Source of the DNA: Agromyces sp. H66
Lineage (GTDB): Bacteria > Actinomycetota > Actinomycetes > Actinomycetales > Microbacteriaceae
NCBI RefSeq assembly: GCF_004959775.1
Contig: NZ_SJZG01000002.1
Location: 434,001 to 498,000 of the forward strand
Length of the DNA stretch: 64,000 bases
Direction: 5' to 3'
Under the pieces are notes generated by a model. It worked only from the letters and a program-made list of their open reading frames with translations, was not told the origin of the DNA and made no database searches. This document shows positions 24,803-32,256 of this stretch, piece by piece. Positions within the stretch are counted from its first letter, which is position 1, and each line of letters begins with the position of its first letter. A program made the position numbers and the translations under genes.

Positions 24803-24862
24803 GTGCGCTCCCGCGCCCCGCCCGCACGCCCGGTGTCAGCCACGACACTCGGAGCAGCGCAT
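24803..24862 (+). promoter_or_regulatory. Hairpin sequestering the erm ribosome-binding site
   Basis: GTGCGCTCC (24803-24811) can pair with GGAGcaGCGCAT (24851-24862; two bases bulged), covering the erm Shine-Dalgarno GGAG and the first bases of its ATG. This is the classic geometry of translational attenuation in erm genes. Confidence 0.6.
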
Positions 24863-25664
24863 GCACACCCCATCACCCGCACCGCGACCGGCGCGACGGC
24901 ACCGGTTCGCCACGAGCGGCCGTCACGAGCACGGCCAGAACTTCCTCATCGATCGGCGCATCACGCACCGGATCGCCGACCTCGTCGACGCGTGGCCGAG
25001 ACATCCGCTCGTCGAATTCGGCCCCGGCGACGGCGCCATCACCGACGTCCTCGCCGAGCGATCGCCGGTCACGGTCGTCGAGGTCGATCGCAGATACGTG
25101 GAACGGCTGCGCCGGCGCCACGGGCGACAGGTCACGGTCGTGCACGGCGACATGCTGTCGTATCGGATGCCGCGGCCGTCGAACCTCGTCTCGAACGTGC
25201 CCTTCCACCTGACCACGCCGTTGCTGCGGCGGCTGCTCGCCGACCACGCGTGGCAGCACGCGCTGCTCGTGCTGCAGTGGGAGGTCGCACGGAAGCGAGC
25301 GGGCGTCGGCGGTGCGACGCTGATGACGGCCGAATGGTGGCCGTGGTACGACTTCTCGCTCGTGGATCGCGTGCCGGCGCGCGCCTTCGCGCCCGTGCCG
25401 GCGGTCGATGCCGGCATCCTCGTCATCGCCCGGCGCGCGACGCCGCTCGTGCCCGCTCGCGAGCGGGACGCGTACCGCGCACTGGTGCGCCGCGTCTTCG
25501 CGGCGCCGGGGCGGGGTGCCGTGTCCATGGCCGCGCACGTGGTCGGCCGGTCACGGGCTCGCGCCTGGTCCGCAGCGGCGGCGGTCGGCCCGACGTCGCT
25601 CACCCGCACCGTGACCGCGGAGCAGTGGGCGGCCCTGCATCGCCTCGCCCGCGACGGGAGATGA
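24861..25664 (+). CDS. erm: 23S rRNA adenine-N6-methyltransferase (Erm)
   Basis: A 267-aa Erm/KsgA-family enzyme that methylates A2058 of 23S rRNA and so confers macrolide-lincosamide-streptogramin B resistance. SAM motifs are 'HGQNFLIDRRITHRIADLVD', 'LVEFGPGDGAITDVLAER' and the catalytic 'NLVSNVPFHLTTPLLRRLL'. 'LQWEVARKRAGVGGATLMTA' is typical of actinobacterial Erm. ATG 24861 has GGAG 6 nt upstream, buried in a hairpin. The N-terminus is Arg/Pro-rich. It lies downstream of a stalling-type leader peptide, so induction by macrolides is likely. Confidence 0.92.
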   Translation: MHTPSPAPRPARRHRFATSGRHEHGQNFLIDRRITHRIADLVDAWPRHPLVEFGPGDGAITDVLAERSPVTVVEVDRRYVERLRRRHGRQVTVVHGDMLSYRMPRPSNLVSNVPFHLTTPLLRRLLADHAWQHALLVLQWEVARKRAGVGGATLMTAEWWPWYDFSLVDRVPARAFAPVPAVDAGILVIARRATPLVPARERDAYRALVRRVFAAPGRGAVSMAAHVVGRSRARAWSAAAAVGPTSLTRTVTAEQWAALHRLARDGR

Positions 25665-25778
25665 GGGCGCTACTCCGCCCGATCCGGAACGTCAATCCCC
25701 TGCGGCCCGCGGTCGCGCCGCCGTACCGTGGGCGAAGGCCGCCGCGACCGCGGCACGGCCCTGACGATCGGAGGATCC

Positions 25779-25985
25779 ATGTCCGACGCACTGCGCCCGG
25801 GAGACCCGTTCGACGGCGAGTACACCGACTCCGAGCTGCCGCTGAGCGCCGAACTGCCCAAGGAGGAGTCCGAGGCGGTCGAGGAGATCCTCGACGAGAA
25901 CGACCTCGACGACGATGACGTCGAGGTCGTGGAGATCGTGGAGGAGGACCGGAACTACCCGCCCCGCGGGGACACCGCGCTCTGA
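25779..25985 (+). CDS. Small, very acidic protein of unknown function
   Basis: A 68-aa protein rich in Asp/Glu ('EAVEEILDENDLDDDDVEVV'), with no membrane segment or Cys. GGAGGATCC directly before ATG 25779 is a strong ribosome-binding site, and TACCGT (25724-25729) may be its -10, so the gene looks real. I do not recognise the family. The composition suggests a disordered binding or mimic protein. A terminator follows. Confidence 0.72.
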   Translation: MSDALRPGDPFDGEYTDSELPLSAELPKEESEAVEEILDENDLDDDDVEVVEIVEEDRNYPPRGDTAL

Positions 25986-25993
25986 TCCGCGAG

Positions 25994-26023
25994 CGGACGC
26001 GCGGCCACGCGGTCGCGCGTCCG
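25994..26023. terminator. Convergent terminator hairpin
   Basis: CGGACGCGCG (25994-26003) pairs with CGCGCGTCCG (26014-26023), extended inward by GCC/GGT around an ACGC loop. It lies between the acidic-protein gene (+) and the YihY gene (-). Confidence 0.7.
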
Positions 26024-26030
26024 TGTCGCG

Positions 26031-27089
26031 TCAGCCGCCGGGCGGCGCACCCGCCTGTTCCTCGGCGACGGCTTCGCGCGCCGCCGCGAGTTCGGCTGCG
26101 GCATCCGTCGCCCGTCGTTCCGCCCGGCGCATGCGCCGGATCGCCGGCGTGGGCGCCCCGAACCGGGCGCCGACCCGGTCTCGTTCCTCATCGACGCCCG
26201 TGATGACGTAGGCGCCCGCGATGAGGATCACCTGGCTCGAGAGGTTGAACCAGATCAGCAGGGCGATGAGCGACCCGAACGACGCGAGCAGCGGATTCCT
26301 CGACGCGCCCCCGACGAAGAGGCTCGAGAGCACCTGCAGCACCGCGAGCCCGACGCCGCCGAGGACCGCTCCCGTCCACAGCGAGCGGGCGCTCGGGCGC
26401 AGGCCCGACAACACGAGGAACATGCCGGCGATGACGACCGTGTCGATGGCGAAGATCACGAGGACCGAGACCGCGCGCGTCGCGATGTCGTAGGCCGGAT
26501 GGCGGGTCGCGATGCCGAGCCACTCGAAGAGCGCCTCGAGCGCGGTCGTGCTGAAGAAGGTCACGGCCGCCGCCACGGCGAGCGAGGCGCCGAACCCGAT
26601 GGCGAGGGCGAGGTCCCGCAGCAGCACCCACAGGAAGAACGTGCGCTCGTCGGACTGGTCGCCGAGCTCGCGGAACGCCTTGCGAAGCGACCCGATGGCG
26701 CCGATGGCCGCGCCGACGAGTCCGACGAGTCCGACGATGCCGGCGAGGCTGAGCGTGATCGGCTGGATGAGGTCGTCGGTGTCGATGACGCCGCCCTCGC
26801 CGACGAGGCCGGGGATCGCGGTTCCGATCGTCGCGACGAGTGCCTCCATGGCATCGGGATTGCCCGAGAGCCAGATGCCGCCGATGGCGAACCCGAGGAA
26901 CATGCCGGCGAACACGGAGAACAGGGCGCGGTAGGTCACGCTGTCGGCGAGCATCGGGCCGTGGTGCTCCATGTAGAGCAGCACGGCGCGCACGGGCTTC
27001 CTCGCCATCGCCCACGCCGTCACGCGCCTGGCCCGGGCCACGATGCCCGAGAACGGCCCGCCCTGCCGCGATCGCGTCTGTTCCGCCAT
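26031..27089 (-). CDS. YihY/BrkB-family membrane protein
   Basis: A 352-aa protein with six membrane helices of the YihY (UPF0761) family: 'LADSVTYRALFSVFAGMFLG', 'GSLRKAFRELGDQSDERTFF', 'LIALLIWFNLSSQVILIAGA'. The C-terminal tail is Ala/Glu/Arg-rich and probably coiled. Once mis-annotated as RNase BN, the family has no settled function. ATG 27089 is 7 nt from TAGCCT (27097-27102). The frame stays open far upstream but is not coding there. Confidence 0.9.
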   Translation of the reverse strand: MAEQTRSRQGGPFSGIVARARRVTAWAMARKPVRAVLLYMEHHGPMLADSVTYRALFSVFAGMFLGFAIGGIWLSGNPDAMEALVATIGTAIPGLVGEGGVIDTDDLIQPITLSLAGIVGLVGLVGAAIGAIGSLRKAFRELGDQSDERTFFLWVLLRDLALAIGFGASLAVAAAVTFFSTTALEALFEWLGIATRHPAYDIATRAVSVLVIFAIDTVVIAGMFLVLSGLRPSARSLWTGAVLGGVGLAVLQVLSSLFVGGASRNPLLASFGSLIALLIWFNLSSQVILIAGAYVITGVDEERDRVGARFGAPTPAIRRMRRAERRATDAAAELAAAREAVAEEQAGAPPGG

Positions 27090-27178
27090 GCGTTGCAGGC
27101 TACCGAGCGTCGGAGGTCGGCGCAGGCGCTTGACACGGAGACACCGGCCACCGGACGGCGTTCCGCCCGGGGACGGCC

Positions 27179-27210
27179 GAGGCGGGGGCGGCCGACGCCG
27201 CCCCCGCCTC
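27179..27210 (-). terminator. Terminator of transglycosylase paralogue 2
   Basis: 14-bp perfect arms (27179-27192 with 27197-27210; GAGGCGGGGGCGGC and its complement) with a CGAC loop, 19 bp past the stop at 27229. Confidence 0.75.
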
Positions 27211-27228
27211 AACGGGTCGCAGGTGCGA

Positions 27229-28143
27229 TCAGTACCAGCCCTGCGAGTTGAAGGTGTCCCACGCGCCGCACGGCGTGCCGTAGCGGTCGGCGATGTAGCC
27301 CAGGCCCCAGGTGATCTGGGTGGCCGCGCTGGTCTCCCAGTCGGCGCCGGCCGTGGCCATCTTGCTGCCGGGCAGGGCCTGCGGGATGCCGTAGGCGCCG
27401 CTCGACGGGTTGGACGCGTAGACGTTCCAGCCGGACTCGTGGTTCCAGAGCTCGACGAGGCATCCGAACTGGTCGTCGCCCCAGCCGCGCTGGGCGAGCA
27501 TGTCGCGCGCGATCGCCTGCGCCTCGGTCGGGTTGGCGGGCGCACTCGGGCGGGAGAAGGCCGACGAGGCCGTCTCCTCGGCCGCGGCGGCCTCCGCGGC
27601 GGCCTTGGCGGCAGCGGCCTCCGCGGCCGCCTTGGCGGCGGCCTCGGCGGCGAGACGATCGGCTTCGGCGACGGCGGCGCGCACCGTGTGGACGTGGTAT
27701 GTCGTGGCGTCCACGAGCTCGAACACGCGTTCGGGGGCGAGCAGCCGGTAGTCGGAGAGTGCCGCGACCGAGGTGGCGAGCTGCGCGGCGTCCGCCTTGC
27801 CCTGTGCGGCGGCGATGGTGTCGTTCGCACCGCTCAGGGTGTCCTCGGCCTGCTTGGCCGCTCGGGCGGTGAGGATGCCGCCGTGCGATTCGAGCTGGTC
27901 GACGTTGAGGTCGGTCGCCTCGGTGAGCGCGACCGTCTCGGCGACGCGGTCGTTCTGCGCGGCGACGGCGCCCTGCACGACGAAGCCGGTGCCGACCATG
28001 GCGCCGATGGCGGTGACGGCGCCCGCTGCGAGGAGTGCTCCGCGGCGTCGAGCCGTGGGCCTGCGCCGAACGCGGCGTGCGGTCTCGGGCTTCACTGCGG
28101 TGATGGAGTTGTTCGGGTTGGAGGATTCAGACTGGTTCTGCAT
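27229..28143 (-). CDS. Secreted lytic-transglycosylase-like protein, paralogue 2
   Basis: A 304-aa paralogue of the protein at 10030-10914 with the same layout: a basic N-terminus ('RRVRRRPTARRRG'), a hydrophobic signal/anchor, an Ala/Glu coiled coil with repeated 'KAAAEAAA' units, and the SLT/APF-like C-terminus 'LWNHESGWNVYASNPSSGAY', 'GIPQALPGSKMATAGADW', ending '..QGWY'. A Cys pair ('QFGCLVELW', 'GTPCGAWD') could form a disulfide outside the cell. The ATG at 28143 aligns with the start of paralogue 1. A GTG at 28152 is also in frame. Confidence 0.85.
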   Translation of the reverse strand: MQNQSESSNPNNSITAVKPETARRVRRRPTARRRGALLAAGAVTAIGAMVGTGFVVQGAVAAQNDRVAETVALTEATDLNVDQLESHGGILTARAAKQAEDTLSGANDTIAAAQGKADAAQLATSVAALSDYRLLAPERVFELVDATTYHVHTVRAAVAEADRLAAEAAAKAAAEAAAAKAAAEAAAAEETASSAFSRPSAPANPTEAQAIARDMLAQRGWGDDQFGCLVELWNHESGWNVYASNPSSGAYGIPQALPGSKMATAGADWETSAATQITWGLGYIADRYGTPCGAWDTFNSQGWY

Positions 28144-28169
28144 GACCTTCACGGGGGCGAACCGGCGAA

Positions 28170-28191
28170 CTCGTGCTCGTGCTCGTGCTCG
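28170..28191. repeat. Hexanucleotide repeat in a 5' leader
   Basis: (CTCGTG) x3 plus CTCG on the plus strand, about 27 bp upstream of the paralogue-2 ATG. Slippage here would change the length of the untranslated leader only. Confidence 0.7.
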
Positions 28192-28247
28192 ACGATCCTG
28201 GACTCGGCGTTCCTCGGACGCGGGGGCGCCCGGGCGAAGTCGCCAGT

Positions 28248-28295
28248 CTGCCGAGAGGTTCTGTACGAGTCCTCACATGTTCCTGTGAATATCAT
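28248..28295 (-). promoter_or_regulatory. 48-bp upstream element of transglycosylase paralogue 2
   Basis: Read on the minus strand: ATGATATTCACAGGA, then TGTGAGGA, CAGA and GGCAG. It matches the element at 10982-11029 in order and spacing. Here it also contains TCACA-N6-TGTGA, a perfect inverted repeat lacking in the other copy. Confidence 0.6.
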
Positions 28296-28313
28296 CTAAA
28301 ACGGCATGGATCC

Positions 28314-28592
28314 TCAGGTTCCCTGTCGTCGATCCGGGCGGAAATCGGGATAGCCGGGCCACTCCGCCGGGCCGTGGGAACGCACGAACGCCTGATGCAC
28401 GCGCTCGCACGCACCGCGGAGCGTCGTGCCCCACCCGAGGAGCCGACCGGCGAACTCTGCGCGGTAGCGCACCTCGCCGTCGACGCGCACGATCGTGACC
28501 GCGCCGTACTCGCGACCCACGCTGTCGACGAGGCGCCAGCACCCCGGTTCGGGCTCCGTCGCGGCGAGGATGGGATGCCAGGTGGTGGCCAG
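28314..28592 (-). CDS. Hypothetical 92-aa protein with probable CTG start
   Basis: An AAGGAG Shine-Dalgarno (28598-28603) stands 5 nt before a CTG at 28592. The frame from there reads '[20 protein letters not shown]' and continues into '[19 protein letters not shown]' and '[20 protein letters not shown]' without interruption. The next ATG/GTG is a GTG at 28520 with no RBS, which would give 68 aa. A CTG start is therefore proposed. The protein is small, soluble and of no recognised family. It is divergent from msrB. Confidence 0.55.
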   Translation of the reverse strand: MATTWHPILAATEPEPGCWRLVDSVGREYGAVTIVRVDGEVRYRAEFAGRLLGWGTTLRGACERVHQAFVRSHGPAEWPGYPDFRPDRRQGT

Positions 28593-28803
28593 TGCTGCTC
28601 CTTCCGAAGCGCCCCGGCCGACGCGATTCCATCGTACGTCCGCCGGCCGACCGCTGCCTCACAGCGAAGTCACAGCTCGCGGCGCCGTCGGGCGGAACAG
28701 CCGGCGGCTCTCGGCGGTTCTCTCTGGTGGCGCGCGGATCCGCGGTCCCGCGGGCCGCGCGTCGAGGCGCCGCAGCCAGCGGCGCCCACGAAGGAGGAAC
28801 GAA

Positions 28804-29292
28804 GTGTCACAGGACTACCGCAAGACTCCGGAGGCGGTCGCCCGTCTCACCCGTACGCAGTACCAGGTCACCCAGGAGGACGGGACCGAGCCGGCCTTCC
28901 GCAACGAGTACTGGAACCACCACGAGCCCGGCATCTACGTCGACGTCGTCTCGGGACAGCCGTTGTTCGCCTCGATCGACAAGTACGACAGCCGGTCGGG
29001 CTGGCCCAGCTTCACCAAGCCGATCGAGCCCGGCGCGGTCACCGAGCGCGTCGACCGATCACTGTTCATGAAGCGCGTCGAGGTGCGCTCCACGAGCGCC
29101 GACAGCCACCTCGGGCATGTCTTCGACGACGGACCGGTCGAGGCCGGCGGCCTGCGGTACTGCATGAACTCCGCCGCGCTGCGGTTCGTGCCCGTCGCCG
29201 ACCTCGAGGGGCAGGGCTACGGCGAGTACCGCTCGCTGTTCACCGAGACGATGACGGATGCCGCGGCATCCGAGAAGGAGGATGCATCATGA
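28804..29292 (+). CDS. msrB: Peptide-methionine (R)-S-oxide reductase
   Basis: A 162-aa MsrB that reduces Met-R-sulfoxide in proteins. Blocks are '[19 protein letters not shown]', '[15 protein letters not shown]', '[17 protein letters not shown]' and the catalytic Cys in '[11 protein letters not shown]'. The zinc CxxC pairs are absent, and the usual resolving Cys ('SGCGW') is Ser here ('SRSGW'). AAGGAGG precedes GTG 28804. It overlaps msrA by ATGA, so the two form one operon. Confidence 0.93.
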   Translation: MSQDYRKTPEAVARLTRTQYQVTQEDGTEPAFRNEYWNHHEPGIYVDVVSGQPLFASIDKYDSRSGWPSFTKPIEPGAVTERVDRSLFMKRVEVRSTSADSHLGHVFDDGPVEAGGLRYCMNSAALRFVPVADLEGQGYGEYRSLFTETMTDAAASEKEDAS

Positions 29293-29834
29293 CGAACCCC
29301 GGCGAGATCACCAGGATCCCCGGCACCGAGACCGCCGTGCTCGCGGGCGGCTGCTTCTGGGGCATGGAGGACCTGATCCGCAAGCGCCCCGGCGTGCTCG
29401 ACACCCGCGTGGGCTACACGGGCGGCGACGTGCCGAACGCGACGTACCGCAACCACGGCACGCACGCCGAGGCCATCGAGATCGTGTTCGACCCCGCCAA
29501 GGAGTCGTTCCGCGAGCTGCTGGAGTTCTTCTTCCAGATCCACGACCCGTCGACGAGGAACCGGCAGGGCAACGACATCGGCCTGAGCTACCGGTCGGCG
29601 ATCTTCCCGACCACGCCCGAGCAGGAGATCACGGCGTACGAGACCATCGCCGACGTCGATGCCTCCGGACTGTGGCCGGGGCCCGCCACGACCGAGGTCT
29701 CGCCCGCCGGCCCGTTCTGGGAGGCCGAGCCCGAGCACCAGGACTACCTGGAGCGCTACCCGAACGGCTACACGTGCCACTACGTGCGTCCGGGTTGGAA
29801 GCTGCCGAAGCGCGACGCGGAGCCCGCCGCGTAG
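29289..29834 (+). CDS. msrA: Peptide-methionine (S)-S-oxide reductase
   Basis: A 181-aa MsrA with the catalytic motif '[18 protein letters not shown]' and '[20 protein letters not shown]', which reduces Met-S-sulfoxide. It is translationally coupled to msrB (ATGA), giving repair of both stereoisomers. The only other Cys, near the C-terminus ('[11 protein letters not shown]'), could be the resolving one. A terminator follows 20 bp downstream. Confidence 0.95.
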   Translation: MTNPGEITRIPGTETAVLAGGCFWGMEDLIRKRPGVLDTRVGYTGGDVPNATYRNHGTHAEAIEIVFDPAKESFRELLEFFFQIHDPSTRNRQGNDIGLSYRSAIFPTTPEQEITAYETIADVDASGLWPGPATTEVSPAGPFWEAEPEHQDYLERYPNGYTCHYVRPGWKLPKRDAEPAA

Positions 29835-29854
29835 CGCCCATCGGCGGAACCCGG

Positions 29855-29886
29855 CGGCCCCGGCGAACTCAGGTTCGCCGGGGCCG
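29855..29886. terminator. Convergent terminator after msrA
   Basis: 14-bp perfect arms CGGCCCCGGCGAAC / GTTCGCCGGGGCCG (29855-29868, 29873-29886) with a TCAG loop, between msrA (+) and the converging methyltransferase gene (-). Confidence 0.8.
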
Positions 29887-29911
29887 TCGGCATGCACCGG
29901 CTCGGCGCGGG

Positions 29912-30715
29912 TCAGCGGACGACGTCGCCGCGTACCGCCCAGGCCCGCGCGACGAGTGCGATGGAACCGTCGGGCTGTGCGGGCACGATGTCCCGGAGAT
30001 GATCCCGCAGGCGTTCCCTCGCCGACTCGCCGAGCGATGCCACGTACGACGGCGCCGGTCCCTGCCCACCCAGGAACGGGGTCCAGTAGTCGTCGAAATC
30101 CGAGAACACCGTGGGGATCTCGATGCCCGTGGACTCGATGTCGAGCAGACCGGCGCTCGCGAAGCGCCAGGTCAGGGCCTCGGGCGTGCAGTCGGCGAAG
30201 CGCGTGCCCTCGTCGAGCGTCGCCGCGTCGGGATCGAGGTCGGCCGCGGCATCCCAGAACCTGCGCATGAACTCCATGCGATCGGCGTAGTCCCAGACGT
30301 ACGCGGCGACCGCGCCGCCATCGGCCGCGACGCGGGTCATCTCCGCGAGCGCGTCATCGAGATCGGGGACGAAGTTGAGCACGAGACCCGAGACCACGGC
30401 ATCCATCGACGCGTCGCCGATCGGGAGCGCCGACGCGGAGGCGCGGTGGAACGTGACCCGGCTCCCGAGCTGGGCCACGGCGGTCTCGAGGAATCCCTCC
30501 GACGGCTCGACCCCGTCGACGCTCGCGGGTGCGCAGTGCTCCAGGATCGCGGCCGACAGCACACCCGTGCCGCAGCCCACGTCGAGCCAGCGCCGGCCCG
30601 GCGGCACGCGCAGCCACTCGAGGAACCGAGGTGCGACCACACGGCTCCAGCGACCGACGTACCGCTCGTAGTGGCGGCCGTGCTCCCACATGTCGGTCAC
30701 GCTTCCGTGAGCCAT
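29912..30715 (-). CDS. Class I SAM-dependent methyltransferase
   Basis: A 267-aa methyltransferase with motif I 'WLDVGCGTGVLSAAILEHC', the acidic loop 'VDGVEPSEGFLE' and 'ASMDAVVSGLVLNFVPDLDD'. The N-terminus 'MWEHGRHYERYVGRWSRVVA' is typical of UbiE/Methyltransf_11 small-molecule enzymes. The substrate is unknown. ATG 30715 is 6 nt from TACGGT (30722-30727). A GTG at 30721 touches the hexamer. Confidence 0.88.
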   Translation of the reverse strand: MAHGSVTDMWEHGRHYERYVGRWSRVVAPRFLEWLRVPPGRRWLDVGCGTGVLSAAILEHCAPASVDGVEPSEGFLETAVAQLGSRVTFHRASASALPIGDASMDAVVSGLVLNFVPDLDDALAEMTRVAADGGAVAAYVWDYADRMEFMRRFWDAAADLDPDAATLDEGTRFADCTPEALTWRFASAGLLDIESTGIEIPTVFSDFDDYWTPFLGGQGPAPSYVASLGESARERLRDHLRDIVPAQPDGSIALVARAWAVRGDVVR

Positions 30716-30795
30716 CCTCACACCGTACCTCCGATCGAGCGGGGAGAATGAGGATGACGGACGACCGACCGCCCCAGACCATCCGGAGGATCCAC

Positions 30796-31158
30796 ATGCC
30801 CGACGCCACCCACACCGTCATCGCCGCCGACCTCGCCGCGTTGCTCGACGTGCTGCCGATCGAGCCGGGGGCGGTGCGCTCGACGCGCATCCACAAGGGG
30901 CCGGGCGCGAGCGTGGTGCGTCTCTCCATGGACGCTGGCACGGTGATGAAGGAGCACATCGCACAATCGCCCCTGCTCGTGACGGTGCTCGACGGCGACG
31001 TGGCCCTCGAGGTCGGCGGCGAGCACATCGAGCTGCGGTCGGGCGGCGTCATCCACATCGACGCGCGAGTGCCGCACGCCGTCGAGGCGATCGCGCCGTC
31101 GCACCTGCTGCTCACGCTCGGCGAGCGGACGTCGACGGCACCGGATGCCGCCGGCTGA
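30796..31158 (+). CDS. Cupin-domain protein
   Basis: A 120-aa single cupin. 'GTVMKEHIAQSPLLVTVLDG' and 'GGVIHIDARVPHAVEAIAPS' give the two cupin motifs, with His ligands reduced compared with enzymes, so a binding or sensing role is possible. GGAGGA lies 5 nt before ATG 30796. It is divergent from the methyltransferase, and the function is unknown. Confidence 0.82.
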   Translation: MPDATHTVIAADLAALLDVLPIEPGAVRSTRIHKGPGASVVRLSMDAGTVMKEHIAQSPLLVTVLDGDVALEVGGEHIELRSGGVIHIDARVPHAVEAIAPSHLLLTLGERTSTAPDAAG

Positions 31159-31264
31159 CGCCGCCCCCGGCTCCGGCGACGGACTCCCGCTGGCGACCGG
31201 CACGCTCCGTGGCTAGGGTGGCGGTATCGCTCGCATCGACGCGACCGAGATGTTGGAGGACCTC

Positions 31265-31573
31265 GTGGCCGAACGACCGCACGATATGACCGACCTCTAC
31301 CTGGCGCCCGTCGTCCTCGGGGTCGAGGGGCGCCTGGAGGAACTGGGGGCGCTGTCCTCCGACGACCTCGGCTTCCAGGTCATCCTCGAGACCAATATCG
31401 AGCCGCGAGACACCGCCGAACGGCGCAAGGCGCTCATCGAGACCATCCGGCGCCGGGTGGAGCTCCATGGCTGGGAGGTGTCCCTCCATGAGCGCGGGGT
31501 CGCCGTGTCGCACGACGACCACACCATCGTCCTCGGGCTTCCCGACAACGTGCGGGAGTACCTCCGAGACTGA
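31265..31573 (+). CDS. Conserved-looking hypothetical protein, ~102 aa
   Basis: A soluble alpha/beta protein ('DMTDLYLAPVVLGVEGRLEE', 'DLGFQVILETNIEPRDTAER', 'LGLPDNVREYLRD') of unrecognised family. GGAGGA at 31255-31260 is 4 nt before GTG 31265. An in-frame ATG at 31250 would place that RBS inside the gene, so the GTG is preferred. It stands alone, with TAGGGT upstream near 31214. Confidence 0.7.
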   Translation: MAERPHDMTDLYLAPVVLGVEGRLEELGALSSDDLGFQVILETNIEPRDTAERRKALIETIRRRVELHGWEVSLHERGVAVSHDDHTIVLGLPDNVREYLRD

Positions 31574-31625
31574 ACCCCGACCCGGAGGCCCGGGGCGTGC
31601 CGGTCCACCCGGCTAGTCTGCTGTC

Positions 31626-32237
31626 ATGATCCGGTCGTTGCTCCGGGCCCCCGTCGGCCCGGCCGAGGTGGTCGCCGACGTGCTGCGACTCGTCGCCGTG
31701 CTGAGCGTGATCGTCGGCGGCATCGGGTGGGGCCTGCTCTCGGGGCTGAGCTTCGTCTCGGCGTTCGTCGTGATGCTCGTGCCCCGGATGCTCCGCCTGC
31801 GGCCGGCGTTCGACATCGCGTTCGGCGCGTTGATCCTCGCCTCCACGTGGTCGAGCGTGCTGAACATCTACATCACCACCCTCTGGTGGGACATCCCGAT
31901 GCACTTCGCCACCAACGGGCTGAGCGCTGCGCTCGTCTACATCGTGCTCGTGCGCAGTCGCGTGCTCGGCGATCCGTTGACGCTCCCCCACCCGACGCTC
32001 TCGGCCGCCGTCGTGACCACCGCCATCGGGTTCACGATCGGCGTGTTCTGGGAGCTGTTCGAATGGTTCGGCCACAACTTCATCGACCACGAGATCCTCG
32101 TGGGCTACGACGACTCCCTCGGTGACCTGCTGTGGGGCGGTCTGGGGTCGCTCCTCGCGGGCTTCGGGATGACCTACTTCATGGCCGAGCCGGGCGAGCG
32201 GGCCGGGCACCGGGTCGCCGCGGGCACCGCCGACTGA
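31626..32237 (+). CDS. DUF2238/YjdF-like membrane protein
   Basis: A 203-aa protein with about five membrane helices. It has the conserved, ionisable transmembrane region 'TLWWDIPMHFATNGLSAALV', then 'GVFWELFEWFGHNFIDHEIL' and 'YDDSLGDLLWGGLGSLLAG', typical of DUF2238/YjdF. The function is unknown. ATG 31626 is 6 nt from TAGTCT (31614-31619). It converges on the E2 gene. Confidence 0.85.
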   Translation: MIRSLLRAPVGPAEVVADVLRLVAVLSVIVGGIGWGLLSGLSFVSAFVVMLVPRMLRLRPAFDIAFGALILASTWSSVLNIYITTLWWDIPMHFATNGLSAALVYIVLVRSRVLGDPLTLPHPTLSAAVVTTAIGFTIGVFWELFEWFGHNFIDHEILVGYDDSLGDLLWGGLGSLLAGFGMTYFMAEPGERAGHRVAAGTAD

Positions 32238-32256
32238 GACGGTCCCCGCCGAGATC

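Noticed and set aside
27090..27830. Apparent 240-residue N-terminal extension of the YihY protein.
   Set aside because: It is a Pro/Arg/Ser shadow of the transglycosylase gene. The leaderless -10 and ATG at 27089 mark the real start.
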